In this document: piece by piece, positions 40,454-52,745 of the stretch
Layout of the letters: the number at the start of each line of letters is the position of its first letter
Position numbering within the stretch: position 1 is the stretch's first letter
From: Macrobrachium rosenbergii
Lineage: Eukaryota; Arthropoda; Malacostraca; Decapoda; Palaemonidae
DNA length: 64,000 bases
Assembly (NCBI RefSeq): GCF_040412425.1
Contig: NC_089743.1
Location: forward strand, 85,829,971 to 85,893,970
Direction of reading: 5' to 3'
Position numbers and translations under genes: made by a program
Notes under the pieces: model-generated
Databases searched by the model: none
What the model saw: the letters and a program-made list of their open reading frames with translations, nothing else
What the model was told of the DNA's origin: nothing

Positions 40454-41093
40454 TGTGTGTGTGTGTGTAATGTTATTATTATTAATATGTATTAATATTC
40501 AAGTTGAGCAAGCAAAATTCTAAAATATAAAAATCAAACCTGTAGAAAAAAAGGAAAGATAAGCTACAAAACATTGAATATCAAAGAATATCCAAAACAA
40601 TAAGATAAACAAAAACTGGAAAAAATCTTGTAAACTGTGTGTTAATCTTATATATATAGAATACGTGGTGGATGATATAATTTGGTAAGATCTCGCTGTA
40701 AAAGAGGATCTTGTGAATCATGCACTATAAGTATAACATAACTCAAAATTTTGAACAACATTTGACTTAAAAGCCAGCCGTTAAAGACCATGCCGGATAG
40801 CGATATTCAAATCTTATAAAAGTAAAAGAAAACAATATTTCTTCAGGATAGAAAGATTATCTAAAACTTGAAATGCGCGGCAGTTCACCATTTTTAGGAA
40901 ACTGGAAATAGAGACTGAATGCTTATAGAAAGTATATTTACAGACAAGATTGACACCTACAATCCGAAATGAGTCGCATGTAATTTAAAAAAAAAAACTG
41001 TCAATGAATGGACCTAGAAGTTAAGGGATCCCCAGTATCCTAGACCTACTTAAAACTTCTTAAAATTTACCTCCATCCCTAGTAATTTGAGCC

Positions 41094-41152
41094 ATTCAGC
41101 CCTAGGAGAGCTATTAATCAGCTCAGTGGTCTGGTAAAACTAAGCTATACTT
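41094..41152 (+). mobile_element. SINE-1 copy G, 3' end only
   Basis: CAGCCCTAGGAGAGCTATTA through TGGTAAAACTAAGCTATACT. Only the last 60 bp or so of the family remain, so the copy is strongly 5'-truncated. Confidence 0.85.
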
Positions 41153-41611
41153 ACTTTTTACCAATTTTAATTCAGCCTATGTTGAAAGATTCAGCAATGG
41201 CAGACCTACACACAGGTAGGAATATCGATGCAAATGGAGTGGTATCATTTGCATATGCAACATACTTATTTTCAAGACCAAACCACCTATCGACCACATA
41301 TGGTGAAAGTAGTAGCAGAAGATGAAGGAAACTTCCATTAGATTACGTCTTTGTAGTTACTATATTTTCCATCAACAACTGCTTTTCCTAAATATAGATA
41401 AATAAACTCCAATCTGTGTAAGTACAAAAACAGAAACTGTAGGGTAAGATCAAATGAAAAAGGTTAAACTCAAGACCAGTCATACGATCATCATAATCAC
41501 AATCTAATGATTTTAAAGTACACCACAAACACCCAGACCATTGCGAAAGCCAAAATGCAATACCAAGAGATGATTATTTTGAGCTTGGGCACTCAAACGC
41601 TTTCCTACCAG

Positions 41612-41913
41612 ACATTCAAAATCAGCTCTTCGTTGGGTGAGTCGGTAGAGCCGTGGACTAGCACTCGTTAGGCCCGAGTTCGAGTCTCCGGCCGGCGGAT
41701 GAAGAGTTAGAGGAATTTATTTCTGGTGATAGAAATTCATTTCTCGCTATAATGTGGTTCGGATTCCACAATAAGCTTTAGGTCCCGTTGCTAAGTAAAC
41801 AAGTAACCAATTGGTTCTTAGCCACGCAAAATAAGTCTAATCCTTCGGGCCAGCCCTAGGAGAGCTGTTAATCAGCTAAGTGGTCTGGTAAAACTAAGGT
41901 ATACATTCAAAAT
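41612..41913 (+). mobile_element. SINE-1 copy H with 11-bp target-site duplication
   Basis: Element 41623-41902, flanked by ACATTCAAAAT (41612-41622 and 41903-41913). It has the best-preserved tRNA-like head: A-box-like TGGGTGAGTCGG at 41634-41645 and B-box-like AGTTCGAGTCT at 41677-41687. The TCCGGCCGGCGGATGAAGAG junction leads to the body. An AAGTAAACAAG insertion interrupts the GTTGCTA...GTAACC motif. Confidence 0.95.
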
Positions 41914-43960
41914 GTTCGGATAATAATGGAGTTATAAAAACTGTGTGGTTATCTATAAAGCATGAGCAGCACTTCTGTCTACAAACTTTGATTTCTGGGT
42001 GTGTACATGCACAGATTCTGGGCAATCAAACTCCTGGCAAGATTTATGGAATCAGGGCAAGCTTTCAGTGCGAGTTTCATTTTTTACATATGAGAAGCAT
42101 TCCCAGAATTGGAGAATTATAAAATTAATAATACACTTGCCAAGAAATCTTGGAAAGTGAATCTTTCACTGCGCCACCCAGCAGAAGGTGAGTAAGCTAA
42201 CAGCTGAACTTCTCTCATTTGCAAGCTCCCTGAGGCATCAGTGAGAGACGTATTAGAATTTGCATTTAAAATAGTTGTAAAATATATCAGATATCCGGCA
42301 AGTGCAGAACAATGACTGCTTGGCAAGGAAAACGCATGTAGTTTTCATTATGGGTATTTTCAGGATTCATATCCTAATTAACCCTTCGACGTTGGAAATG
42401 TATGTAGTATAACGTTACGGACGAGTCCTATTGTGAAGAAGAGGAATTGCTCAAAATACAAATTAATCGAGTCAATCAATAAATTAATCAATCAATCATA
42501 GGACAGGAAATGACTTCAATATTCTTCCAAACGTTTTCCTGTCTGATGAAATGTTAAATCTGAAATAAAAAATGGACTGAGCTGCATAATTCAAAATTTT
42601 CCTATCTCTTCAATTTCGTTCATTTACAACTTCTCTCTATCTCTCTCCCTTCTTCATTCTCTTTTATCATCCTCTTCCATTTCTTCTCCCCTACTCACGT
42701 GCTTTCCCTTCTTGACTTGCCTCCTCTATAAACCAATTTACAACTTCCCGGAGTCCAGCCTTCTATATGCAAACGACGCCCTTTCTTTAAAGGTAGCCAA
42801 TACCCTTTTAGCCTTCAGTATGTTAGTTATTTAATCTTCTACGTATTAAAATAGTGTTCATCGCACAGATGTTGTGTTCCAAAGGAAGCTGCTCCACTGT
42901 ATTTTTGTATTTGAATGTTTGCAATCGCAAAGAAATAATCAATAAATTGTGATATCTTGGGCTGTTTAATATTTTTGAACAAGCATGAAAAACAACCTTT
43001 CAGGAGATTCTCCTTTTGTTGTTAGAAAGCAGAATAAGTATCCTAGACACCATTGGCAAATATGGAGAGAATATGAATGAATTATTCTCCCTATTTGAAA
43101 ATAAAAAAATATTAGTAATTAGTGAAAAGGTCTTGTCTAATTTTATCTATTTATATTTTTCACACACTACAGGAACATTGAAAGGTTAAATTTCCTTCAG
43201 TTTCATTTGTGCTCTTGTATTAAACAAGAATACACATGCATCAAAGTCCTGAATATTAAAAAAAAAATTCTTGGTTTTTCTGAAGTCACTTAATTATCAA
43301 CTTTTAATATTCCAGAGAGACATTATTGCAGAAAAACAGATGAAAGTTATCCTTAAATTCCGAATGATGTAGAGCTCATGATGATATGATCTTTGAGCAC
43401 TTAATAAGCACCTTGAATTTAGAAACTCTCTCATAACACCTAAATTGCATATCAAGAACCATTAAGAGGTTATAACTGGACACTGAAAGTTGCCTATTTG
43501 GTATTTCCTAATATCCGCTAATATTTGTTAGGATTCCCTACTATGGTGGCGAAGCATACACCAAACTCGTTGTTAAACTTTGTTTTTCCTCATAAATCAT
43601 TATTCGCTGGATATTTTGGTTCTCGACAATCTACTCTCATCTACTTTCATCAAACAACGATGAGAGGCACCTTAAATTAAAAAGGTTTTCCTCTTCACAA
43701 TGAACTATACTATATCCCTTATGGAGCCTCTTTTATTTTTTTTATATATTTTACATTTCATCGAAGTCGTTAGATACAAGAAGAGCTGACACAAATGCAG
43801 GTATTTCATTTTGATGTTTTTTATATCCACAACATTGGTGACAGATGCAGAACGGGAGAGTTCTGTCTTCTTTAAAGCAATAAATACTAAAGGAATAGAA
43901 TAAAGATGCTCCTATTTGCAACATACCAGATATAAAAGTAGAACAGTAAGTGGCAAAGAA
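41914..43960. other. No recognised gene
   Basis: AT-rich with CT-rich patches (42630-42720). Frames of up to about 80 codons only. Nothing I can name. Confidence 0.45.
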
Positions 43961-43961
43961 G

Positions 43962-44354
43962 AAACAAGTAAAATATGCACCGAAGTTTCTTCGGAGCAAT
44001 CGAGTTTTCTGTACAGCGAATAATGCTGTATGAACCTTTCAGCCACGACCCAGGGAACTCTTAGCCGCGGCCCGTGAAACTCAGCCACGGTCTGGTGGTG
44101 GCGTGTGTTGTTGGTACCTATAGCGGTGCCAGAAGTGCGATTATGGCTAATTTTAACCTTAAATAAAATAAAAGCTACTGAGGCTAGAGGGCTGCAAAGT
44201 TGGTATGCTTGATGATTGGAGGGTGGATGATCAAGCATACCCAAATGCCTTGACCCTCTACCCTCAGTAGTTTTTTAGGATCTGAGGGGACCAGAAAAAG
44301 CGCGGACGGACAAATAAAGCCCTTTTAATAGTTTTCTTTTACGGAAAACTAAAA
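43962..44354 (-). mobile_element. Hairpin-rich non-autonomous element, copy 4
   Basis: Reverse-oriented copy. On the minus strand it starts AGTTTTCCGTAAAAGAAAAC and ends with a hairpin, CCGAAGAAACTTCGG, about 12 nt before ACTTGTTT. The central palindrome (44190-44275) is partly decayed. GCCACGGTCTGGTGG and CCGCGGCCCGTGAAACT blocks correspond to those of copy 2. Confidence 0.85.
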
Positions 44355-45720
44355 AGAAAAATTGTAGTTGTTCGAAGTTGAACCCCAAAACACTGGCTGT
44401 CCACAGATGCAGTTTTGAAACATTTCCCTCCGCTTACAAAAATAAGCACTCGGTACGGGATACGACCCATATAAAACATCGAAAACATTCAGGACATCTA
44501 CACATTAAAATTCCAAAACGCAAAAGGAACGAGTTAGCGAGCGAATGGAGGGAATAATATGTTGTGGGTACGCGGAGCAGAATTATTCTCTCTCTGGTGA
44601 CGGACCGCGGTCCCAGCCGGGGGGAAACAGCTGTCCCACATTTCCCACTTTTCTCAAAGTTCAGCTGCATAATTTCGGCCCTTTTGAAGGCAACTTTACG
44701 CCAGTCGGAAAAGTATTCTCTGTTTCTGAGTCTCATTGGTATGGAATGCAAGACGAAGTTTCTGGCATCTAGTTTATATGTATAATAAAATGTTTAGGAA
44801 ACGGGTGAAATCCCCCACCCCCTCCCCTGCTCGACGACTTCGGGCCCAAGTTGCCAAAAAGTTTAAAGCAAACTTGGGAAATTATTTCCTCATTTCGCAT
44901 TTGCGAGAGAAATATGCGGAAGGGGCTTCTACTTCTTTGGACGCATTTCGTCATTCTCCTATTTCATTTGTGAAGAAAATAATTGAAGAAGTTTCACCGT
45001 GCCTTTTTGCGCTGGGATGTTATGGGACTTTTCGTGAAGATTTCTGAATGAAATCCTTTGTCCTTACGAGATGTGACGACCCTAAATTTCGTTTATTCTA
45101 CCCAGCTGTTACCTCAGTTAACGTTTTCATGTTTTCTTGTTTTCACAATTAAAAAATAACACTGAACATCAATGTCCACAGTCGAGCTTCCAGTGTTCGT
45201 AGCGGTAATATACTTAGAATACTTACGTGCTCAATTGCTTATTGCTTGACAATTATGTATGTGAAGCGTTTCTCATGGAAGAGCTCTTAAAATATGATGT
45301 GTATTACGTTGGTTTTTCAGACTGAGGAGCACACAGTCAGCCAGTTAGACCTGTTTATTAAATATTAAGATGATAAACAAATGAAGGGTTTCAACTGTTT
45401 GCTCTTTATAAGTGATTTCCTGCTGCTATTTCTGCATATCGTTAACACAATGTGAATCCGGATGTGTTTATGTCTAACAGCATATATTACCCTCACCGGA
45501 TATACTGTTTAGTCTTGGCATTTTCCACCTGGGGCCAGGCTGTCACTATTTGCCTCTCAATAAATATTTAAAATAAAGCTACTTTAATCAGAGCTTCGGC
45601 ACTCCTAAAGATCAGTGGCAATCTTACATGGAGTCTGTTACAGAATTAATTACTTAAATTTCATTAAGTAACAGTAAAAAAAATTATTTTTGTATGAAAC
45701 AAACCAACAATTACTACAAT
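44355..45720. other. No recognised gene, one GC-richer island
   Basis: 44520-45050 is GC-richer (for example GGACCGCGGTCCCAGCCGG) and is read by 103- and 105-codon frames on opposite strands. Neither has a domain or splice context that I trust. It could be a 5' exon or promoter region. Confidence 0.3.
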
Positions 45721-46030
45721 ACGTAACGAACATATCGTGTGAGCCTGCGGTCTCGACTCTCTCTTATACTACCCTTAGTTTTAATGTACAGATAAGTTAG
45801 CCTGTATATATCAAAACAGTTATTACGGAGAAAAAGACACAGGATTAGTACAGATTCTGCAGATTTCTGTTCATCACGGTACGTAACGAACATATCGTGT
45901 GAGCTTGCGGTCTCGACTCTCTCTTATATTACCGTTAGTTTTAATGTATAGATAAGTCAGCCTGTATATATAAAAACAGTTATTACAGAGAAAAAAGACA
46001 CAGGATTAGTACTGATTCTGCGGATTTCTA
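45721..46030. repeat. Direct tandem duplication, 160-bp offset
   Basis: ACGTAACGAACATATCGTGT begins at 45721 and at 45881. The following 150 bp are alike apart from scattered substitutions (for example TGAGCCTGCGG versus TGAGCTTGCGG). A weaker third relative lies at 47281-47420 (AAAGACACAGGATTA). Confidence 0.92.
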
Positions 46031-46380
46031 GGTTTTTTATGGTCAAAAATAGTGTAGTTAACTTATTCCTCTGTTGTAAAGACTCTGGTATAGTGTCTGG
46101 TCTCTTTGACAACCTTAGTCCTAAAAAGGCCAACGAATATACTGACATTCTTTTCCCTTTTTTCTTGCTTTCTTCGGGCCTGGCCCAAAAAGAGGAGTAA
46201 GGTATCCCTTCCCATAAAAACCTAAGTTATATTTTCATTCACCTTCGTCCTCTAAAGCAAGTGGATGGATAAAGGGGCCGCCGGGATCTCTTAAAGAAAG
46301 AGTTCCATTTGGTTGTGGAAGAGGACACCCCCTTCTGGAAGTGAATCGCCTTCACAGAGGTAGTAAGAAAAGGAAGTTCA

Positions 46381-46385
<5 letters not shown>

Positions 46386-46434
<49 letters not shown>
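46386..46434. repeat. (GA)n microsatellite
   Basis: GA tract of about 48 bp. Confidence 0.97.
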
Positions 46435-46438
<4 letters not shown>

Positions 46439-46556
46439 TAATTTTATTAAGAAGCATTTTACAGCTTTACTGAAGAAATTTCTCTCCCCGTGAAATCTCA
46501 TTCTAATTTCCTTTTTTTATATAAGAAAAAATCTTTCTAGGGCTAGAACCGTGAAT

Positions 46557-46603
<47 letters not shown>

Positions 46604-47170
46604 TAATAATAATAATAATAATAATAATACAGGCCCATTGGTCAAAAAAGTAATTTGCATAAAAAACATATACGTTATTTCTGGTGACAGGGCGGTAGTA
46701 AGTGCATATTCATATAAAAAAATAATGACAGATTCATTACAAAGAGTTCAATTGAAAGCAATATGATGAAACACACTTTTAATTCTGCCATTCCAAAAAT
46801 TAAAATACATCGATTGTGAAAATATTTCTTCTTTTCTCCTGTTATACAGAATTTGGTCAACATTCTTTGAGCTCCTTTTGAGAATGAAATATTATTATAC
46901 CTAGGAACAAGAGGCTTAACTGCTTAGTCTGTATTCCACGCCAGTAAGAGCGAGAAAAGAGAAATAACAAAGTCTGCATTACTGCGAAAAACTTTGGGAA
47001 AGTCGTGAAATACGAGACAATTATCTCTGGAGCCTTGTTCCTTCATTAAAGTGAGTCTCCTGATTAAGGCCAATATCTCTTGAAAATATTTCTTCGCATT
47101 TTTAATATGTAAATTGATTGGACAATATATATTTGGAAGATTTACAATAATTTTGACGCCCCATTATTTT
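46557..47170. repeat. Segmental duplication block, copy 1
   Basis: Begins with an (AAT)n tract (46557-46629) and continues through TTTGCATAA, ATTCATATAAAAAAATAATG, CATTACTGCGAAAAAC and GAAATACGAGACAATTATCT to TTTGGAAGATTTA. It corresponds in order to 49161-49720. Confidence 0.88.
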
Positions 47171-47566
47171 TATAAAATAACTTTGACGCCCGATTATTTT
47201 TACAAGCTTTTTTCGGTGGTCTGGAGTTGCGGAAATTCACTGAAAATTTATTAGTCTTTAGGGTTGCATGTTAAAAAAATCAATATTATAAGACTAGTTA
47301 TTAGGGCCCGAAAGACACAGGATTACTGGTGATTTTATTGAGATTATAAACAACGGATTTCTGTACTGTTTTGTGATATGAAAAGTACGGTATAGCTAAC
47401 TTAATCCCAAATTTTCAAAACTTTAGTATAGTATCTGTCCTCTATTGGAAGCGGAAAGTTTAAGGGTTACTGGGTTCTGTTAAGGAAAGAGTTCCTTTTG
47501 GTTACGGAGGAGACACCCTCATGGAACCAAACCTCTATAATAAAAGTAATGAAGCAAGAGAAAAGA

Positions 47567-47590
47567 GAATAGAGAGAGAAAGAGAGAGAG

Positions 47591-47630
<40 letters not shown>

Positions 47631-47726
47631 CTAGAAATGGTCTTAGTTTAAGACAAAGCTGGGATTTTGCTACGTTTCAAATTGAAGACGATTTATTCCA
47701 AATGGGGTTGACAGAATGACTGACAC

Positions 47727-47790
<64 letters not shown>

Positions 47791-47880
47791 CTAGAAATGG
47801 TCTTACAAGACAAAGCTGGGATTTTGCTACGTTTCAAAGTATTGAAGGCGAATTCCAAATGAGGCTGACAGAATGTAATG
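47567..47880. repeat. (GA)n-linked tandem duplication
   Basis: Two (GA)n tracts (about 47567-47628 and 47733-47788) are each followed by GATTCTAGAAATGGTCTTA, AAGACAAAGCTGGGATTTTG and CTACGTTTCAAA. The units are about 160 bp apart and differ by small indels. Confidence 0.92.
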
Positions 47881-48324
47881 TCATTATTGATAAAAAATTC
47901 ATTTCTAACATAACTTATGGAAATATATTTTCGAGATCCTGTTTAACGGAAGAATATAATTTTACGTAACTTCGGCCAAAGTTAAGACCGGTACAAACGC
48001 TTCAGAAGTTTGATCGTAACTATGACTGATGTGCTTTTTATTTATTTATTATCCATTTATTTATCTACTTAACCATCAATCTTTGTTGCCTAAATAAAAC
48101 ATAGTGCAAATAGTCACGTACAACAAACAAATATTGTTTATTTACCATTACTGAACACAAAGAATTGAATATATCACTTCTTAAAAGCGGCAATGACATA
48201 ATTCGACCTAGATGATAATTCCCCGTTTTTAATCTTTTGAAAACCCTTTATATAAACAATAATTAGTTTTCTAATATCTACCTATCGTTCTACCTCTGTC
48301 TTTATCTATCTAATCTATCTCTAT

Positions 48325-48600
<276 letters not shown>

Positions 48601-48982
48601 TAACTTGACTTTACGGAGCACTGGGAGATAAAATGGAAAATAAAAATAAAAACACCTTCCTAGCCGGGAGGTTATTACCGAGACCTATAATCATACCACA
48701 AACCCGTTTTGAACGTGTTCAGGAAAAGAAAGACTGGAAGAACTTAAGAATAACTGACAGCCTCTCATTTCTTCCTTCTTAGGAAAATGACATAATCGCG
48801 AAAGATTAGCAGTAACAGGGAATGGTATTCTTTCGTTCATCGAATCCAGAAGTGTCTGCTGAGTAAAAGTTGATCGTGGGGAGGTGCCTCCCACAGGAAA
48901 AGGTGGCGGACAACTTTCCTTTTTTTTTTTTTTTTTACGCGTGCGTGTGTAAGTGTGGAAGGAACACAACCACTTGGCACTT

Positions 48983-48985
<3 letters not shown>

Positions 48986-49034
<49 letters not shown>
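48986..49034. repeat. (GA)n microsatellite
   Basis: GA tract of about 48 bp. Confidence 0.97.
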
Positions 49035-49037
<3 letters not shown>

Positions 49038-49157
49038 AATTTAAACATAACGTGAAAGCATTTACATCTTCAAAAATCCCCAACTTTTTGAAACTTCCCC
49101 TACTCCATTTTTTCTTTTTATTTTCAAGAATAAATTCTTAATAGGTCAAGAAATGCA

Positions 49158-49160
<3 letters not shown>

Positions 49161-49237
<77 letters not shown>

Positions 49238-49720
49238 CGGACTATGTGGTTAAAATGTTATTTGCATAAGAAAATAATCTATAACACTTGTGGTAATGCA
49301 GCAAGATTAAGTTCATATCCATATAAAAAAAAATAATGGACAGATTAATTTGAAAAAAGGAAAGTTGATGAGAATGTAGTAAAACATCTATCTTACTGTT
49401 TAATTATCTTGACAAAATATTTCGTAACTCTAGTTGTACGGAATTTTGTGCTCATTTTGAGAATGGAATAATTATTATAAATAGAAACAAGAAGCTTAAT
49501 CGCTTAGTTTGCATTCCACGTTCGAAAGAGAAATAACAGAGCCTGCATTATTACGAAAACCTTTGGGAAAGTTGTGAAATACGAGACAATTATCTCAGCA
49601 GCCTTATTCCTTCATTAAAATAAGTTCCTCGATTAAGGCCAAAATTCCTTGATTATAGGTCTTCCTATTTTTAATACGAATCTATATTAGTTGGACATTA
49701 TAAATTTGGAAGATTTATAT
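49161..49720. repeat. Segmental duplication block, copy 2
   Basis: Also starts with (AAT)n (49161-49235) and matches 46557-47170 in order, offset about 2.6 kb: TTTGCATAAGAAAATAA, TCCATATAAAAAAAAATAAT, CATTATTACGAAAACC, GAAATACGAGACAATTATCT, TTTGGAAGATTTA. Confidence 0.88.
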
Positions 49721-50368
49721 GTTATTCAAAAGAGAAATTCTGTAAGTTTCCCTTCCACTTCTTTTTCGAATCTCTTCGTCCTAGAATTCACGAAATTCAT
49801 TGCATATCTTTATAATTTGAACGCTATTTTGAGGGTCGCCCGTAAAAAAAAACAATTAATCAATACTAAGTAATCATATCGAATAATTTTTTTTTTCCTT
49901 TTAAAACGTTAAGACTTAACGTCAATATCGGGTGAAACAAAACATCGATATTTTGAAGTGAATTACTATAATCTACAATATTCTTTCCGTTAAGGTAAAG
50001 GAGTCATCTCAAAAATTCTTTTCATAAGCTGAAATGAAGGATCGTAAGAATATCCTTTATACTGGAAAGTCACTGCACTGAAATCTTTCTCGATCGCTTG
50101 AAAATCCACACAAAAATATTTTGCAAGTTACTGAGTTTACCTTGGTGAGGACAACTGATCAATTAAGTAAGATGTTTTCTATTCCTCCACATTTTCCCAA
50201 TCCCCAAAAAGAAAATAAGATGATAAGGAATAGTTTTCAACAGTAACGATGTTTTATCTCCGAACAGCAACTCAAAAGACTGAGACACCTTACAATGTCA
50301 TTGAGACTGGCTACTGAAAGCATCAGCAATCAGAATTGTGATTGCTTGATAGTAGAAATTAGTGATAA

Positions 50369-51099
50369 TACACGATAACATAACGCGAGTACAATGTGAC
50401 GGTGCAATTACCAAGTGTCGAATGCTTGAAATGATAATCATTTCATTACTCATTTGTATTTTAATCCAGATCGGTTTTTTATGAATGACAGCAAGTCAGA
50501 GCAACACTGGAAGAAGGAAAACCTTAACATGATTTGAACATTTTTTATTCAAATGGGAGGTACTATTTTTAAAAATGCCTTTGGGAGAGTGCAGTTGGTT
50601 GTCGGTAAGAAAAGACAGTTAATAAATTCTGGATAACTCAAGAACTCCGGGTGGAAAACTACTGTATATCCTTGGAACTTTATAAATTATCCAAGTTTCT
50701 ACGTCCTGCAATTTATCTTATTGTGCCAATAATATGTAATTATTTTCATCCACTTCTGCTCTCTATATCATTTACTATTTTCTCTCTTCGTTTTACTGTA
50801 GCTATTCCAAGAATATAGAGTTTTCTATCCGGAGTTCTTAAGTTATCCAGAATTTATTTACTATCTTTTCTTACTGACAACCAATAACACTCTCCCATTG
50901 GCATTTTTTGAAATATTAGTACCTTCTATTTGAATTAAAAATATTCGAATCAAGTTAAGTTTCTCCTTCTTTCATTCATAAAAAAAAAACGATTTGAATT
51001 CAAAACACATATGAGTGTTATCCAAATGATAATCATTCCAGCTATTCGACACTTGGTAATTGCACAGTCACAATGCACTCGTGTTATGTTATCAAGTAT
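50369..51099. repeat. Foldback: inverted repeat with arms of about 300 bp
   Basis: 50369-50680 and 50803-51099 are inverted copies separated by about 120 bp. Matching pairs include GATAACATAAC / GTTATGTTATC, CAATTACCAAGTGTCGAATG / CATTCCAGCTATTCGACACTTGG-type sequence, and GAATTTCTGGATAACT-like / AAGTTATCCAGAATTTATT. By eye the arms are roughly 80-90% identical with indels. No open frame lies in the loop. Confidence 0.85.
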
Positions 51100-51346
51100 G
51101 CCTGACGTAATTTGTGCCATTTGCGAATTCGATTATAAAATGTAGTGCGTTGATACAGTATCAATTACGAGACAAATCTGATTATTTTGTCGGATGACTC
51201 GGTGAATTTACGATGGGGATTTCTTTTTTTTTTTGTATTCTATTCTATTCGGTTCCTGATAGTTTTGTACGTTTTGGGCTTACTATATTATTTTTGGCTG
51301 AATGAAGGAAAATAGGTAAATGAATATGTAAAACATGAAGATATCC

Positions 51347-51544
51347 GCATTTCCCTTCAAAGTTTAAGTATGTCTTAGTTAAACCAGACCACTGAGCTGA
51401 TTAACAGCTCTCCCAGGGCTGGCCCGAAGGATTAGATTTATTTTACGTGGCTAAGAACCAAATGGTTACCTAGCAACGGGACCTACAGCTTATTGTGGGA
51501 TCCGAACCACATTATGACCTGAAATGAATTGCATTTCCCTTCAA
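51347..51544 (-). mobile_element. SINE-1 copy I, 5'-truncated with intact 14-bp duplication
   Basis: Perfect GCATTTCCCTTCAA repeats (51347-51360 and 51531-51544) flank 51361-51530. That interval holds only the 3' two-thirds of the family, from AGTTTAAGTATGTCTTAG to CATTATGACCTGAAATGAAT. The tRNA head is absent, yet the duplication is adjacent, so the truncation happened during insertion. Confidence 0.95.
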
Positions 51545-51992
51545 TGGTACTTGCCGACAATGGGCTACTTTTCCAGTTAGGTTTCTCTGTGAGGCTATCT
51601 GGTTGTCTGGATTCTTATGGATATTTCCAAAAATATTTCACCAAATATATTTCATGCGTTTTTCGAGATTGCTTCTAAAAACATATCGATGGAGGCTGAG
51701 AGAGGTTAAAGCAAAAGTACTATCATGTGTTAGAATATTCGGTGATATACCCTGGCAGGATGGCACCCCATCATATGATGATTTTTTCCCATTTTAATTC
51801 ATTTATGGATAAGTTGAATTCGACGTGCCATTCCCGTAAGATTTCCTCGTATTAATACCTAAAATAATTTTCGTGAATTTCTCTATTTTCTTTCTTTAAA
51901 TCTTCACCTGAAAAGCATTACGGACGAAGTCAACAGACTATAACCCCAAAATGGCTCCAAAAGGAAATCAGCCTATGCAGAGTGACAAGTTA

Positions 51993-52265
51993 TAGGAAGA
52001 GGTAAGAAAAGTTAAGTATACCTTAGTTTTACCAGACCACTGAGCTGATTAACAGCTCTCCTAGGGCTGGCCCAAGGATTAGACTTATTTTACGTGGCTA
52101 GAACCTTGTGGAACCCGAACCACATTATAGCGAGAATGAATTTCTATCACCAGAAATAAATTCCTCTAACTCTTCATCAGCCGGCCGGGGGAATTGAACT
52201 CCGGCCCATCGAGTGACAGTCTGAAACTCAACCGACTCAGCCAACGAAGGGTAGGAAGAGGTAAG
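51993..52265 (-). mobile_element. SINE-1 copy J with 14-bp target-site duplication
   Basis: TAGGAAGAGGTAAG occurs at 51993-52006 and 52252-52265 around the element. The copy is full length in outline but has an internal deletion between TTTTACGTGGCTAGAACC and TTGTGGAACCCGAACC, removing the TAGCAACGGGACC block. Confidence 0.94.
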
Positions 52266-52661
52266 GAATAAACAATTGTATAAGAGGGAATTGAAAATAA
52301 AACCTATACACCTGAATTTAGGAGACGTGGTTTCAACCATACCTCACGCAGACAGATACACGAGTTCATTCCCAGCGAGAAAAAACAACTTGGAGAGATT
52401 TACTGATAAATCCATCGTTCCGCTTTTGACCTACAAAGCGGATTAGTCACCGGGTACTTAGTCGACATTACTGGATTATGACAAGGTAGAAAATGGTAAA
52501 GGGCTTTCATCCTCATCCCAAAGAATTGTTGGAAACAAGAAGCTTGGCACATTTAAGGGGAAAAACAATATTTACAAAAATATTCTGCGGCTTAAATTCA
52601 CTAGCACTAGTTTCTTGTTATTTGTGGCCTTATTACACTTTTTGTGCATTGGTTTTTTGTT

Positions 52662-52663
<2 letters not shown>

Positions 52664-52742
<79 letters not shown>
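52664..52742. repeat. (TA)n microsatellite
   Basis: TA tract of about 78 bp. Confidence 0.97.

Positions 52743-52745
<3 letters not shown>

Noticed and set aside
44434..45047. Opposed 103- and 105-codon frames in a GC-richer island
   Set aside because: Mutual shadows with no domain; neither can be preferred.
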